Source: WHSM01 sp036375165 (GTDB taxonomy: Bacteria; Actinomycetota; Actinomycetes; Mycobacteriales; Micromonosporaceae). Taken from it: DNA of 64,000 nucleotides. The stretch covers positions 1 to 64,000 of the forward strand of contig DASUSI010000035.1 of NCBI GenBank assembly GCA_036375165.1, read 5' to 3'. Shown here in pieces: positions 47,639 through 57,004 of this stretch (position 1 is its first letter; each line of letters opens with the position of its first letter). The notes under the pieces were generated by a model. It did no database searches. It was given only the letters and a program-made list of their open reading frames with translations, and was not told where the DNA came from. The position numbers were made by a program, and so were the translations under genes.

Positions 47639-50026
47639 CTAGCGGAAGGTCATCCGTTCCCGAGCCGCTCTGACCTCCCGTGCGTGTGCCGCCTCCTCGC
47701 GCCACCGCTGCCAGGCATCCAGTGTGCGATCCCGCGCTGCCGCCAGGAATCCTCGCCAGTCCCGGGTCACCGAGCCGGGCAGCACGGTCGCTTTCAGCCT
47801 CTGCCACCGAGTGACGGTGAGACGTAGCTCGTCGGCGACCGCGGCGACCGCCTGTCCAAGGTTCGTACCGGGCAGCGGCTGCGGCGCGTACCTGGCCCGT
47901 TCCACCGCGCGCGCCAGCAATCCGATCTCGGTGACCGAGGATTCGATCAGCGGCGGCCGGGTCTCCCGCAGCCTGCGCGCCACGCCACGTGGGGTGTCGG
48001 ACGGCTGGTAGCCGATGTCCAGGTCGACCAGCGTGTCGAGCAACTCGTCCCACGCCGCGTAAGCGGCGGCGGCCGGATCATCGTCCTGTCCTGTGCCCAC
48101 CCTGAGCCTGCGGCGGCGGACCAGCCAGCGGCGCACCCCCGGGGTCACTCCCAGCGCCACCACCACCAGCCCCCAGAACAGCCAGTACGGCCAGCGCGCC
48201 GGAGGGTCGCTGGTACCCCCGGCGGCGGCCTCGGCGTCCTGGCCCGGGTCCCGGTTGTCGCGCCGGGTCGGTGACGGGCTGGCGGTCGCGCTGCTGTCCG
48301 GCGCTGCCGACGCGCTGGGTGAGGGGTCCGGCGGGTCGTACGGGTTGGGTGCCCACGGCATGCGCACCGCGTTCGCCGGCCCGACAGCCGGGGTGGGGTC
48401 GAACGGCACCCAGCCAATACCGGTGAAGTAGACCTCCACCCAGGCGTGCGCGTCCCTGTTGCGGATGTCGAAGCCACCCGCGCTGCGGCGTCCCTGGGTG
48501 AAGCCGATCGCCACCCGGGCCGGGATGCCCGCGGTACGTACCATCCAGGTCATCGCCACCGCGTACTGCTGGCAGTAGCCCTCCTTGTTGGTGAGGAAGT
48601 CGACCACGTCGCTGCCGGAGGTGCCGTCTTTCACCTCCACGGAGTAGACGAAGTCCTTCTCCCTGGAGAAGTGCTCGTAGATGGCCAGCACCCGGTCATA
48701 CCGGTTGTCCGCGTCTTTGATCAGATCGTCCACCAGATCGCGGACCACCTGGTTTTCCGGTACCTGGATGAACTGGCGCAGCGCCCACTGGTCGTTCGGA
48801 CCAACCTGTCGCTCATCCCGCAACTCCTCGCGGGTGTAGTCGAACTTCTGATACGTGAGCAGGTATTCCAGACCCGGGTCGGTGGTCGACCGGGACCAGG
48901 TCACGGACTTGTCGGCGTCGTGGTACCAGCGCGCGTCGTCGTCCAGGTCGATCCGGGTGGTGTTGTGGTAGGCCGGCAGGTAGCCCTGCCGCAGGCCCAC
49001 CACCTTGACCCGGGCGGTCCGAGCCTCGGCGTTGCCAAGGGATCCGGTGACCGGCAGGTCCGTTGGCTCGTTCTCCAGCCCTTGGTCGCTGCCGAGCCGG
49101 CTTGGAAAAGCCCCCCGCTCGGTGATCCGGTCGGCGACGGCCAGCCGCAGGTAGCCGGGCTGGGTGTCCGTGGTGTCGACCCTGAGCAGGGTCCGGTTCT
49201 CACCTCGGGTGAGATTGCCCTTCAGCATCGCGATCGGGTTCACCGATCGTCCGCTGTCGACACCCGGCCCGCTTCCCAGGCCGCCACCGGTGATCAGGTG
49301 TTCCAGGAACCCGGCGGTCATGCTCGGCACGGCGAGGGGAACCAGCACCGCCGCCGCGATGCCGACCAGCCCGAGCCGGCGTCCCGTCGCGGCGAGCGGT
49401 GAACTCTCCCAGGCATCCACGTCCCGCCCGTCATCAGCGAACCGCCTGCCCCAGTGGCGTACCCGGCCGACGTGGTCGGCGACCAGCAGCCACAGGAAGC
49501 CGGACGCGGCGAACCCGAACGAGACCCACGACACGCTGCCCGCCAGCACCGCGACCGGCACCGAGTAGATCGCCAGCATCGGCAACCCGGCGAGTGCCGG
49601 CTGACGTAGCGTCACCGCGAGCACGTCCACCAGGATCGCCACCAGGCCGATGCTGGCCGCGACGGTGAACAGCAGCCCGCGGGTGTCCGGGACCGGCGCG
49701 GCGAGGTTCTGGACGTCGGCGCCCGCGCTCTCCAGCAGATCCCAGAACCGGGCGAACGTGCTGGATGTCGGGATCACGCCGAGCAGCGTGCTGCCGCCCC
49801 CGAACAGCCAGCCGAGCAGTACGGTGTGCGCCCCCAGCATGCCGGCGATCTGCACCCAGACCGGCAGCCGCAGCCCCCGGGTCAGCAGCGCCGTGGCGAG
49901 CACCACGAGCACCACGCCGGCGGCGTAAACCGCCCAGCTGTAGCTGCGGAACACCGCCGCCAGCGGCGTGGCCGCGAGGAACGTGGCACCGGCCGCGGCG
50001 ATCGTGACGTGCCGGTAGCCGGTCAT
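47639..50026 (-). CDS. TgpA-like transmembrane transglutaminase protein (DUF3488)
   Basis: 795 residues. N-terminal about 260 residues contain several transmembrane helices (DUF3488). A large extracytoplasmic transglutaminase-like domain follows with Cys in NKEGYCQQYAVAMTWMVRTAGIPARVAIGF, His in NRDAHAWVEVYFTGIGW and Asp in VPFDPTPAV. After a Pro/Ser/Thr linker come another transmembrane helix and a C-terminal cytoplasmic domain (about 670-795). Third gene of the MoxR-DUF58-TgpA operon; its start overlaps the DUF58 stop by 4 bp. Likely involved in envelope protein processing. Confidence 0.9.
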   Translation of the reverse strand: MTGYRHVTIAAAGATFLAATPLAAVFRSYSWAVYAAGVVLVVLATALLTRGLRLPVWVQIAGMLGAHTVLLGWLFGGGSTLLGVIPTSSTFARFWDLLESAGADVQNLAAPVPDTRGLLFTVAASIGLVAILVDVLAVTLRQPALAGLPMLAIYSVPVAVLAGSVSWVSFGFAASGFLWLLVADHVGRVRHWGRRFADDGRDVDAWESSPLAATGRRLGLVGIAAAVLVPLAVPSMTAGFLEHLITGGGLGSGPGVDSGRSVNPIAMLKGNLTRGENRTLLRVDTTDTQPGYLRLAVADRITERGAFPSRLGSDQGLENEPTDLPVTGSLGNAEARTARVKVVGLRQGYLPAYHNTTRIDLDDDARWYHDADKSVTWSRSTTDPGLEYLLTYQKFDYTREELRDERQVGPNDQWALRQFIQVPENQVVRDLVDDLIKDADNRYDRVLAIYEHFSREKDFVYSVEVKDGTSGSDVVDFLTNKEGYCQQYAVAMTWMVRTAGIPARVAIGFTQGRRSAGGFDIRNRDAHAWVEVYFTGIGWVPFDPTPAVGPANAVRMPWAPNPYDPPDPSPSASAAPDSSATASPSPTRRDNRDPGQDAEAAAGGTSDPPARWPYWLFWGLVVVALGVTPGVRRWLVRRRRLRVGTGQDDDPAAAAYAAWDELLDTLVDLDIGYQPSDTPRGVARRLRETRPPLIESSVTEIGLLARAVERARYAPQPLPGTNLGQAVAAVADELRLTVTRWQRLKATVLPGSVTRDWRGFLAAARDRTLDAWQRWREEAAHAREVRAARERMTFR

Positions 50027-51330
50027 GTCGCACCGCCGGAGATCGTCTCCGCCATCGGGGCCCGGTACGCGAAACCCTGCGAGCCCCGAACCGCCACCTG
50101 GTGCCACAGTGTCGACAGCTTCGCGCCGTGCCGTACGTCGACCACCCGCCAGCCGTTGCGTGCCAGGGTGAGCCGGGTCAGGTCGTGGTCCTGGTCGGCG
50201 CGGGCCCGGGCTTCCTCCGACAGGTGCAGCCAGGTGGTGGCGTCGGTGAGGAATCCGACGCAGGGACCGCCGGTGGTACGCAACCCCGAGGCCACTTCGG
50301 CCTCGTCCTGGGTGAGCAGGCCCAGTACCGCCACCACCAGACCGCCGTCACTGTGTTGTCGTACCCGCTCCACCAGCGCGGCGATGTCCAACTTGGGGTC
50401 CGGCTTGACCTCAGCGAGGTGGTCGAGCACAGCGCCCATGTCGCCGTTGTCCAAGTGCTCCAGGTCGGCCGCCGGGCCCGCGCCGGTCACCAGGCGCATC
50501 CGGTAGCCGCCCTGCCGCAGGTGCATCGCGACGCTGGCGGCGGCTGACACCGCCCACTCGAAGCTGGCACCGTGGCCGTCCCCGCGGTGCGCGTCGCGCC
50601 TGGTGTCCAGGACGACGGTCGCCCGGCTCTCCCAGGGCTGCTCCTCCCGGCGCACCATCAGCTCGCCGACCTTGGCCGTGGAGCGCCAATGCACCCGGCG
50701 TAGGTCGTCGCCGTGCCGGTACTCCCGGGTGGCCGCGTCGTCCTCGCCGTGCGAGGCCACCGACCGGCTGCGACTCTCGCCGCTGCCCACGAACTCGCCG
50801 GCGATCCGGACCGCCGGTAGCGGGACCACCTGCGGGGTCACCGTCAACCGGTCCACGCTCGGGAAGGAGCGGGTGAGCTGGCACAGCCCGAACGGGTCGG
50901 TGATTCGTACTTCCAGCGGCCCGATCTCGTACCTGCCGCGCACGTCGGCGCGCACCGTGTACGTGACGGAACTGCGTCGCCGGGCACCGAGCTTTTCCAG
51001 CACCAGTCTGGGTCGGCTGCCCAGCGCGTACGGCAGGCGGTCCTCCAGGAGAAGTGTGCCGGTCGGCAGCGAGGAGGTGTTCTGCAACCGGAGCACCACC
51101 CGGGCAGGGTTGCCGATCGGGGTGCGCTGTGGCTGGAGCAGCCGGCCGCAGGTCATCCGGTAGCGGCTGCGGGTCACGGCCAGCGCCGCCAGTAGGGGTA
51201 GCGCCGCGAGCAGCACCGACACCCGGAGCAGGTCCCGTTCACCGAGTAGCAGCGCCGAGAAGCCGGCGGCGGCCGCCGCGGCGAGGAACGACCGGCCCCG
51301 GGTGGTCAGGCCACGCAGCGCGTCCCGCAT
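50023..51330 (-). CDS. DUF58 protein
   Basis: 435 residues. Two N-terminal hydrophobic helices (about 14-45), a middle beta region (RLQNTSSLPTGTLLLEDRLPYALG) and the DUF58 core with RDLRRVHWRSTAK-like GDDLRRVHWRSTAKVGELMVRREEQPW (about 226-252). The C-terminal half resembles a von Willebrand A domain but the MIDAS motif is not obvious. DUF58 proteins always pair with MoxR ATPases. The start directly abuts the MoxR stop at 51331. Confidence 0.9.
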   Translation of the reverse strand: MRDALRGLTTRGRSFLAAAAAAGFSALLLGERDLLRVSVLLAALPLLAALAVTRSRYRMTCGRLLQPQRTPIGNPARVVLRLQNTSSLPTGTLLLEDRLPYALGSRPRLVLEKLGARRRSSVTYTVRADVRGRYEIGPLEVRITDPFGLCQLTRSFPSVDRLTVTPQVVPLPAVRIAGEFVGSGESRSRSVASHGEDDAATREYRHGDDLRRVHWRSTAKVGELMVRREEQPWESRATVVLDTRRDAHRGDGHGASFEWAVSAAASVAMHLRQGGYRMRLVTGAGPAADLEHLDNGDMGAVLDHLAEVKPDPKLDIAALVERVRQHSDGGLVVAVLGLLTQDEAEVASGLRTTGGPCVGFLTDATTWLHLSEEARARADQDHDLTRLTLARNGWRVVDVRHGAKLSTLWHQVAVRGSQGFAYRAPMAETISGGAT

Positions 51331-52335
51331 CTAGCGGCGTCTCCCGTCTGGTCGGATCTGGGGCACCGGCAGCCGGTGCACCAGGTCGGAGATGATCGCG
51401 TCGGTGGTACGCCGTGCCAACTGCGCTTCGGTGGTGGGGATCAGGCGGTGCGCCAGCACCGGTACCGCGAGCGACTGCAGGTCGTCGGGCAGGACGTAGT
51501 CCCGACCCTCGAGCACCGCCATCGCCCGGGCGGTGCGCAACAGGTGCAGGCTGGCCCGGGGACTGGCGCCGAGCCGTAGTTCCGGAGCTTCCCGGGTGGC
51601 GTTGACCAGGTTGACCGCGTAGACCCGGACCGGCTCGGCGACGTACACCTGCCGTACTCCGGCGATCAACCGGCGTACCGTCTCGGCGTCGGAGACTGGT
51701 TGCAGGTCTTCCAGGGGGTCGCTCGCCCCGTGCAGGTTCAGCATCTCCAGTTCGGCCCGGGGGTCCGGATAGCCCATTGCGATCCGTGCGGTGAACCGGT
51801 CCCGCTGTGCCTCGGGCAGCGGGTACGTACCTTCCATCTCGATCGGGTTCTGGGTTGCGATCACCATGAACGGCCGCTGTAGCGGGTATGTCTTCCCGTC
51901 CACGGTGACCTGGTGCTCCTCCATGCACTCCAGCAGCGCCGACTGGGTCTTCGGCGAGGCACGGTTGATCTCGTCTCCCACCACCAGGTTGGCGAACACC
52001 GCGCCGGGCTTGAACTCGAAGTCGTGGGACTCCTGGTTGTAGACACTGACCCCGGTGATGTCGCTGGGCAGAAGATCCGGTGTGAACTGGATCCGGCGCA
52101 CCGTACTGTCCACGGAACGGGCGAGTGCCTTGGCCAATTTGGTCTTGCCGACCCCCGGTACGTCCTCGATCAGCAGGTGTCCCTCCGCGAGCAGGACGGC
52201 CAAGGCGAGCCGTACGGTCGCGGCCTTGCCTTCGATCACGTGCTCGATGTTCTCGGCGATCCGGTCGGTCTGCGCTCTCATCTCGTCGATGGGCATCGGG
52301 ATTCCCAGGTGTTCCCGGGTGTGCTGCGTGGTCAC
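51331..52335 (-). CDS. MoxR-type AAA+ ATPase
   Basis: 334 residues. Walker A EDVPGVGKTKLAKAL, Walker B VVGDEINRASPKTQSALLECMEE, sensor 1 VIATQNPIEMEGTYPLPEAQ. MoxR ATPases act as chaperones for assembly or activation of partner complexes, here with the DUF58 and TgpA proteins. The GTG at 52335 is preferred: GAGGAGG lies 6 nt before it, whereas the GTG at 52341 touches the ribosome-binding site. First gene of the operon. Confidence 0.92.
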   Translation of the reverse strand: MTTQHTREHLGIPMPIDEMRAQTDRIAENIEHVIEGKAATVRLALAVLLAEGHLLIEDVPGVGKTKLAKALARSVDSTVRRIQFTPDLLPSDITGVSVYNQESHDFEFKPGAVFANLVVGDEINRASPKTQSALLECMEEHQVTVDGKTYPLQRPFMVIATQNPIEMEGTYPLPEAQRDRFTARIAMGYPDPRAELEMLNLHGASDPLEDLQPVSDAETVRRLIAGVRQVYVAEPVRVYAVNLVNATREAPELRLGASPRASLHLLRTARAMAVLEGRDYVLPDDLQSLAVPVLAHRLIPTTEAQLARRTTDAIISDLVHRLPVPQIRPDGRRR

Positions 52336-52596
52336 TCGCACCCTCCTCGTGCCGGCCGGCCCGTCGCCGGGCCGGGTGCCTGGTGGCCGAGAACTGGGTG
52401 ACCGGTCCTGTCGTCCATGTCACCGGGGACGCCGTCGTTCCCGCCTGCCCCACCGACTCGCATCATCCCAGGCTAGCCACGCTCGCGACTGATGCCGAGG
52501 AAGCCAGGTTTCGGAAACGGTTCGATCACCGTGACGGTTCCACACCGAATGTCCGCCATCTTCGGTACGGGTGAGCCGAGCGATCGGGGTTGGCAG

Positions 52597-52602
52597 TAGA
52601 GT
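52597..52602 (+). promoter_or_regulatory. -10 box for the leuS leader transcript
   Basis: TAGAGT ends 7 nt before the leader-peptide ATG at 52610, predicting a leaderless leader peptide. No clear -35 is visible. Confidence 0.5.
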
Positions 52603-52609
52603 GCCGTAC

Positions 52610-52645
52610 ATGACGGGTGGCACCCGGACGCTGCTTCTTAGTTAG
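52610..52645 (+). CDS. Leucine-rich leader peptide of leuS
   Basis: ATG at 52610 encodes MTGGTRTLLLS and stops with TAG at 52643-52645. Three consecutive leucine codons (CTG CTT CTT, 52631-52639) near the stop are the mark of an attenuation leader. CTT is rare in such GC-rich genomes and would make the ribosome sensitive to leucyl-tRNA supply. It lies between the -10 box and two hairpins upstream of leucyl-tRNA synthetase. Confidence 0.75.
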   Translation: MTGGTRTLLLS

Positions 52646-52675
52646 CCGTACTGCCGCGAGCGGCGACAGTACGGC
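52645..52675 (+). promoter_or_regulatory. First hairpin of the leuS attenuator
   Basis: GCCGTACTG (52645-52653) pairs exactly with CAGTACGGC (52667-52675), and the enclosed loop can form further GC pairs. It begins at the last base of the leader stop codon, so a ribosome stalled at the Leu codons versus one released at the stop would affect its folding. This is probably the pause or anti-antiterminator stem. Confidence 0.7.
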
Positions 52676-52701
52676 AACCCCTCCTGCGCGAGGGGTTTTT
52701 T
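52676..52701 (+). terminator. Intrinsic terminator of the leuS attenuator
   Basis: AACCCCT (52676-52682), loop, AGGGGTT (52691-52697) with six consecutive T from 52696: a classical rho-independent terminator, unusual for this window where other terminators lack a T run. It directly follows the first hairpin and lies 76 nt upstream of the leuS start. Confidence 0.85.
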
Positions 52702-52777
52702 CGTGTCCATCGATGTCGGCAGGGACCCACGGCGTTCGGCAGACCCCCCGACGACAGACCCCCGAGAAGGCGAGACG

Positions 52778-55672
52778 ATGAGCGACACCACCCACGGTGA
52801 CACACCGGCGATGGTTGACCGCGACCGGCCGGTCGCGGCTGACATCCCACCTCACCGGTACACGGCGGCCACCGCAGCCCAGATCGAGCAGCACTGGCAG
52901 GACTGGTGGGAGAAGCACGGCACGTTCCACGCGCCGAATCCGGTGGGACCGCTCGTCGAGCCGGAGGGCAGCCCGCGTGCCGGGCTGGTCGAGCGCCCGA
53001 AGCTGTACGCGATGGACATGTTCCCGTACCCCTCCGGGGCAGGACTGCACGTCGGTCACCCGCTGGGCTACATCGCCACCGACTGCTACACCCGGTTCAA
53101 GCGGATGACCGGATACAACGTGCTGCATCCGATGGGCTTCGACGCCTTCGGGCTGCCCGCCGAGCAGTACGCCGTGCAGACCGGTACGCATCCGGAGAAG
53201 ACCACCAGCGAGAACATCGTGCGCTACCGGGCCCAACTGCGCCGGCTGGGCCTGGCCTACGACAACCGGCGTTCCTTCGCCACCATCGACGTCGAGTACT
53301 ACCGCTGGACGCAATGGATCTTCCTGCAGATCTTCAACTCCTGGTACGACCCGAAGCGCCACCGGGCCCGGCCGATCGCCGAACTGGAGATGGAATTCGC
53401 CCAGGGCAAGCGGTCCACCCCCGACGGTCGGGGCTGGTGCGAGCTGACTCGTGCCGAGCAGCGGAAGATCATCGATGGGCACCGGCTGGCGTACAGTTCG
53501 GAGGCACCGGTGAACTGGTGTCCGGGTCTGGGCACAGTGCTGGCGAACGAAGAGGTCACCGCCGACGGTCGCTCCGAGCGGGGCAACTTCCCGGTGTTCC
53601 GCAGGAGCCTGCGGCAGTGGATGATGCGGATCACCGCGTACGCCGACCGGCTGCTGGACGATCTGGACGTCCTGGACTGGCCAGAGTCGATCAAACTGAT
53701 GCAGCGCAACTGGATCGGCCGGTCCCACGGGGCCTATATCGACTTCCCGACTTCGGCCGGGGCGATCCGGGTCTTCACCACCCGGCCGGACACCGTGTTC
53801 GGGGCCACCTACATGGTGCTGGCGCCGGAGCATCCACTGGTCGACCAGTTGACCGCCACCACCTGGCCGAAGAACACGCCCGAGGCGTGGACCGGCGGTG
53901 CCGTCACGCCCGCCGAAGCGGTCGCGCGCTACCGGGCGCAGGCGTCCGGCAAGTCCGAGGTGGAGCGACAGACCGAGGGCCGGGACAAGACCGGCGTGTT
54001 CATCGGGGTGTCCGCCACCAACCCGGCCGACGACGCGAAGATCCCGGTCTTCGTGGCCGACTACGTGCTGATGGGGTACGGCACCGGCGCCATCATGGCG
54101 GTGCCCGGCCAGGACGAGCGGGACTGGGAGTTCGCCGAGCGGTTCGGGCTGCCGATCATCCGTACCGTGCGGCCGCCGGAGGACTTCGACGGCGAGGCGT
54201 ACCTGGGCGACGGCCCGGCGGTCAACTCGTCCAGCGACAAGGTGACCCTGGACGGACTGTCGGTCGCGGACGCCAAGCGCACCATCATCGAGTGGCTGGA
54301 GCGTACCGGCTGTGGCGAGGGCACGATCCAGTACAAGCTGCGGGACTGGCTGTTCTCCCGGCAGCGGTACTGGGGTGAGCCGTTCCCGGTCGTGTACGAC
54401 GAGCACGGCCCGGTGGCGCTGCCCGACCGGATGCTGCCGGTCGAACTGCCCGAAGTGGGCGACTACTCGCCACGCAGCTACGACCCGGACGACGAGCACA
54501 CCGAACCCATGCCGCCGTTGGCGAGGGCCGCCGACTGGATCGAGGTGAAGCTGGATCTGGGCGAGGGACCGAAGGTCTACCGCCGGGAGACCAACACCAT
54601 GCCGAACTGGGCCGGTTCCTGCTGGTACGAGCTGCGCTACCTGGACCCGCGCAACTCCGAACGGCTGGTCGACCCCGCCAACGAGCGGTACTGGATGGGA
54701 CCGCGCGGCGAGGGTGACCCGGGCGGGGTGGACCTGTACGTGGGCGGGCAGGAACACGCGGTGCTGCACCTGCTGTACGCGCGGTTCTGGCACAAGGTGC
54801 TGCACGACCTGGGTCACGTGTCCTCGTCCGAGCCGTTCCGCAAGCTGATCAACCAGGGCTACATCCAGGCGTACACGTACCGCGACCAGCGTGGCTTCCC
54901 GGTCCCGGCCGCCGAGGTGGTGGAGGACGCCTCCGGCGGCTACACCTGGCGGGGCCAGCCGGTCCGGCGTGAGCTGGGCAAGATGGGCAAGTCGCTGAAA
55001 AACGTCGTCACCCCGGACGAGATGTGCGAGGTGTACGGGGCGGACACGTTCCGGGTGTACGAGATGTCGATGGGCCCGCTGGAGGTGTCCCGGCCGTGGG
55101 AGACCCGGGCGGTCGTGGGCTCGTACCGGTTCTTGCAGCGGGTGTGGCGCAACCTGGTCGACGAGTGGACCGGGCAGTGCCGGGTGGTGGATCGACCCGC
55201 TGACGAGGCGACCCGGCGACTGCTGCACCGGGTGATCGACGCCGTGCGGTCCGATCTGGACGGGCTGCGGTTCAACACGGCGATCGCGAAACTGATCGAG
55301 CTGAACAACCGGCTGACCCAGGTGTCCGGCGACGGCAGCTCCCGGGAGGTGGCCGAGCCGCTGGTACTGATGCTGTCACCGTTCGCCCCGCACCTGGCCG
55401 AGGAACTGTGGCGCCGGCTGGGCCACGAGGACAGCCTGGCCTACGCCGAGTTCCCGGTCGCCGACCCGGACCTGGTGAAGGGGGAGACAGTGGTCTACCC
55501 GGTACAGGTCAACGGGAAGGTACGGGGCCGGGTGGAAGTGGCCGCGGAGGCCGATCCGGACACCGTACGCGCTGCCGCACTGGCAGATGAAAAGGTCGGC
55601 GAGCAGTTGGCCGGCCGCGAGCCCCGCAAGGTGATCGTGGTGCCCGGCAGAATGGTCAGCGTCGTGGTCTGA
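52778..55672 (+). CDS. leuS: Leucyl-tRNA synthetase
   Basis: 964 residues, full length class I synthetase. HIGH-type motif in MFPYPSGAGLHVGHPLGY, editing (CP1) domain with TTRPDTVFGATYMVLAPEH and GYGTGAIMAVPGQDERDWEFA, and KMSKS-type loop GKMGKSLKNVV; anticodon-binding and C-terminal domains follow (YPVQVNGKVRGRVEV). Start ATG 52778 has GAGAAGG upstream; an earlier in-frame GTG (52703) lies against the terminator and is rejected. Expression is probably controlled by the leader peptide attenuator. Confidence 0.95.
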   Translation: MSDTTHGDTPAMVDRDRPVAADIPPHRYTAATAAQIEQHWQDWWEKHGTFHAPNPVGPLVEPEGSPRAGLVERPKLYAMDMFPYPSGAGLHVGHPLGYIATDCYTRFKRMTGYNVLHPMGFDAFGLPAEQYAVQTGTHPEKTTSENIVRYRAQLRRLGLAYDNRRSFATIDVEYYRWTQWIFLQIFNSWYDPKRHRARPIAELEMEFAQGKRSTPDGRGWCELTRAEQRKIIDGHRLAYSSEAPVNWCPGLGTVLANEEVTADGRSERGNFPVFRRSLRQWMMRITAYADRLLDDLDVLDWPESIKLMQRNWIGRSHGAYIDFPTSAGAIRVFTTRPDTVFGATYMVLAPEHPLVDQLTATTWPKNTPEAWTGGAVTPAEAVARYRAQASGKSEVERQTEGRDKTGVFIGVSATNPADDAKIPVFVADYVLMGYGTGAIMAVPGQDERDWEFAERFGLPIIRTVRPPEDFDGEAYLGDGPAVNSSSDKVTLDGLSVADAKRTIIEWLERTGCGEGTIQYKLRDWLFSRQRYWGEPFPVVYDEHGPVALPDRMLPVELPEVGDYSPRSYDPDDEHTEPMPPLARAADWIEVKLDLGEGPKVYRRETNTMPNWAGSCWYELRYLDPRNSERLVDPANERYWMGPRGEGDPGGVDLYVGGQEHAVLHLLYARFWHKVLHDLGHVSSSEPFRKLINQGYIQAYTYRDQRGFPVPAAEVVEDASGGYTWRGQPVRRELGKMGKSLKNVVTPDEMCEVYGADTFRVYEMSMGPLEVSRPWETRAVVGSYRFLQRVWRNLVDEWTGQCRVVDRPADEATRRLLHRVIDAVRSDLDGLRFNTAIAKLIELNNRLTQVSGDGSSREVAEPLVLMLSPFAPHLAEELWRRLGHEDSLAYAEFPVADPDLVKGETVVYPVQVNGKVRGRVEVAAEADPDTVRAAALADEKVGEQLAGREPRKVIVVPGRMVSVVV

Positions 55673-55708
55673 GGCGCCCCCGCGACGGTGGCGCGGTTCG
55701 GAGGTGTT

Positions 55709-56101
55709 GTGGAGATCTGGTACAACCCATCGTGCTCCAAGTGCCGGACGGCGGTCCGCCGACTGGACGTGGCCGGGATCGACCTCGGAATCCGGCGGTA
55801 CCTCGACCAGCCGCCTACCGCCGAGGAACTGGACGGGGTGCTCCAGCGGCTGGGGCAGCAGCCCTGGGACATCGCACGGCTCGGTGAGCCGGCCGCGGAC
55901 CGGCTCGGGCTTGCCGACTGGCCCCGCGACGCCGCCGCCCGGCAACGCTGGATCGACGCGATGGTCGCCCACCCGGAGCTGATCCAGCGGCCGATCCTGC
56001 TGCTCGACGACGGGCGGGCCCTGCTGGGGCGGACCCCGGAAGCGCTCGAGGAGGCGATCTCCACCGATCGTGACCGCATGACCGGCACCGCATCCGGGTA
56101 A
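55709..56101 (+). CDS. ArsC-family (arsenate reductase/Spx-like) thioredoxin-fold protein
   Basis: 130 residues. VEIWYNPSCSKCRTAVRRL has the Cys-x2-Cys redox motif at the N terminus; PTAEELDGVLQRLG and HPELIQRPILLLDDGRALLGRTPEALEEAI complete the ArsC fold. The conserved Arg of arsenate reductases appears in QRPI. Could be an arsenate reductase or a thiol-dependent regulator; no ars genes are nearby. The GTG at 55709 is chosen for GGAGG upstream; a GTG at 55688 is in frame. Confidence 0.85.
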   Translation: MEIWYNPSCSKCRTAVRRLDVAGIDLGIRRYLDQPPTAEELDGVLQRLGQQPWDIARLGEPAADRLGLADWPRDAAARQRWIDAMVAHPELIQRPILLLDDGRALLGRTPEALEEAISTDRDRMTGTASG

Positions 56102-56185
56102 CCGGACTACCAGGCCGTCAGCTGGTGCAGTCCGCTCCGGCGGCCTGCCCGAGGGCCGGTGCGACTCGATGCTGGGGGGCGGTAG

Positions 56186-57004
56186 GTGGACACAGCCGAA
56201 GCGATCGGTTGGCAGGCGGGAACCGCGGCCCGTGCGGTCGCCCGCAGCCGTGCCCTGCGACGGTTGGCCCGGATCGGGCTGGTCTGCCGGGCGGTTCTTT
56301 ACGCGCTGATCGGCGTGCTCGCGTTGCGGATCGCAACCGGATCAGGTGGTCGGGAGGCGGACAAGACCGGTGCCGTGGAGAGCGTCGCCGGGCAGCCGTT
56401 CGGCGTCACCTTGCTCGGGCTGATGGCCGTTGGTTTCGCGGCGATGGCTCTCTGGCAGGCCTCGGTAGCCGGGTCCGGCGGCCGTGGCAGGGCCGAGCGG
56501 ATCGAGGCGGCGATCCGGACCGCCCTGTACGTACTGATCCTGGGCAGCATCCTGAGCGTGCTGCTGTGGGGGCACGGCGAGTCCGGGGACCAGCAGGCAC
56601 GCGACGTGACCGCGAACCTGTTCGATCTGCCCGCCGGTCAGGCGCTGGTCGCACTTGTCGGGCTGGCCGTGGTCGCGCTCGGCGGGTACTGGATCTACCA
56701 GGGGATCACCCGTACGTTCCTGGAGGACCTGTGGCTGGCCCGGATGAGTGTCCGTGCCCGCTCGGTCGCGACCCGCCTCGGGACGGCCGGCTACCTGGCC
56801 CGGGGCGTGGTGGCCGGACTCGCCGGCGGTTTCGCGGTCCGGGCCACGGTCGGCTACCAGCCGGGACAGGCCAAGGGCATCGACGCGACGCTGCGGGCGC
56901 TGGCCGAGTCTCCGGGTGGGCCCTGGCTGCTCACCGCGGTCGCGTTGGGTCTCGTGACTTTCGCTGGTTATGGCGTCTGCGAGGCACTGTGGCGCAGGGT
57001 CTGA
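56186..57004 (+). CDS. DUF1206 membrane protein
   Basis: 272 residues with six transmembrane helices arranged as three repeats of a two-helix unit, each beginning with a motif like ARIGLVCRAVLYALIGVLALR, here also in ATRLGTAGYLARGVVAGLAGGFAVRA. DUF1206 is of unknown function and is frequent in actinobacteria. The end overlaps the lipid kinase start by 16 bp, implying coupling. The GTG start follows a GGGGGGCGGTAG sequence. Confidence 0.88.
   Translation: MDTAEAIGWQAGTAARAVARSRALRRLARIGLVCRAVLYALIGVLALRIATGSGGREADKTGAVESVAGQPFGVTLLGLMAVGFAAMALWQASVAGSGGRGRAERIEAAIRTALYVLILGSILSVLLWGHGESGDQQARDVTANLFDLPAGQALVALVGLAVVALGGYWIYQGITRTFLEDLWLARMSVRARSVATRLGTAGYLARGVVAGLAGGFAVRATVGYQPGQAKGIDATLRALAESPGGPWLLTAVALGLVTFAGYGVCEALWRRV

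Noticed and set aside
52526..55228. 900-codon open frame antisense to leuS
   Set aside because: Very long antisense frames are normal in GC-rich coding DNA; the sense strand has an unmistakable LeuRS, and the antisense product has no recognisable domain.
56125..56988. Long frame joined to the lipid kinase
   Set aside because: It is a shadow of the DUF1206 gene; the kinase domain starts at the GTG at 56989.
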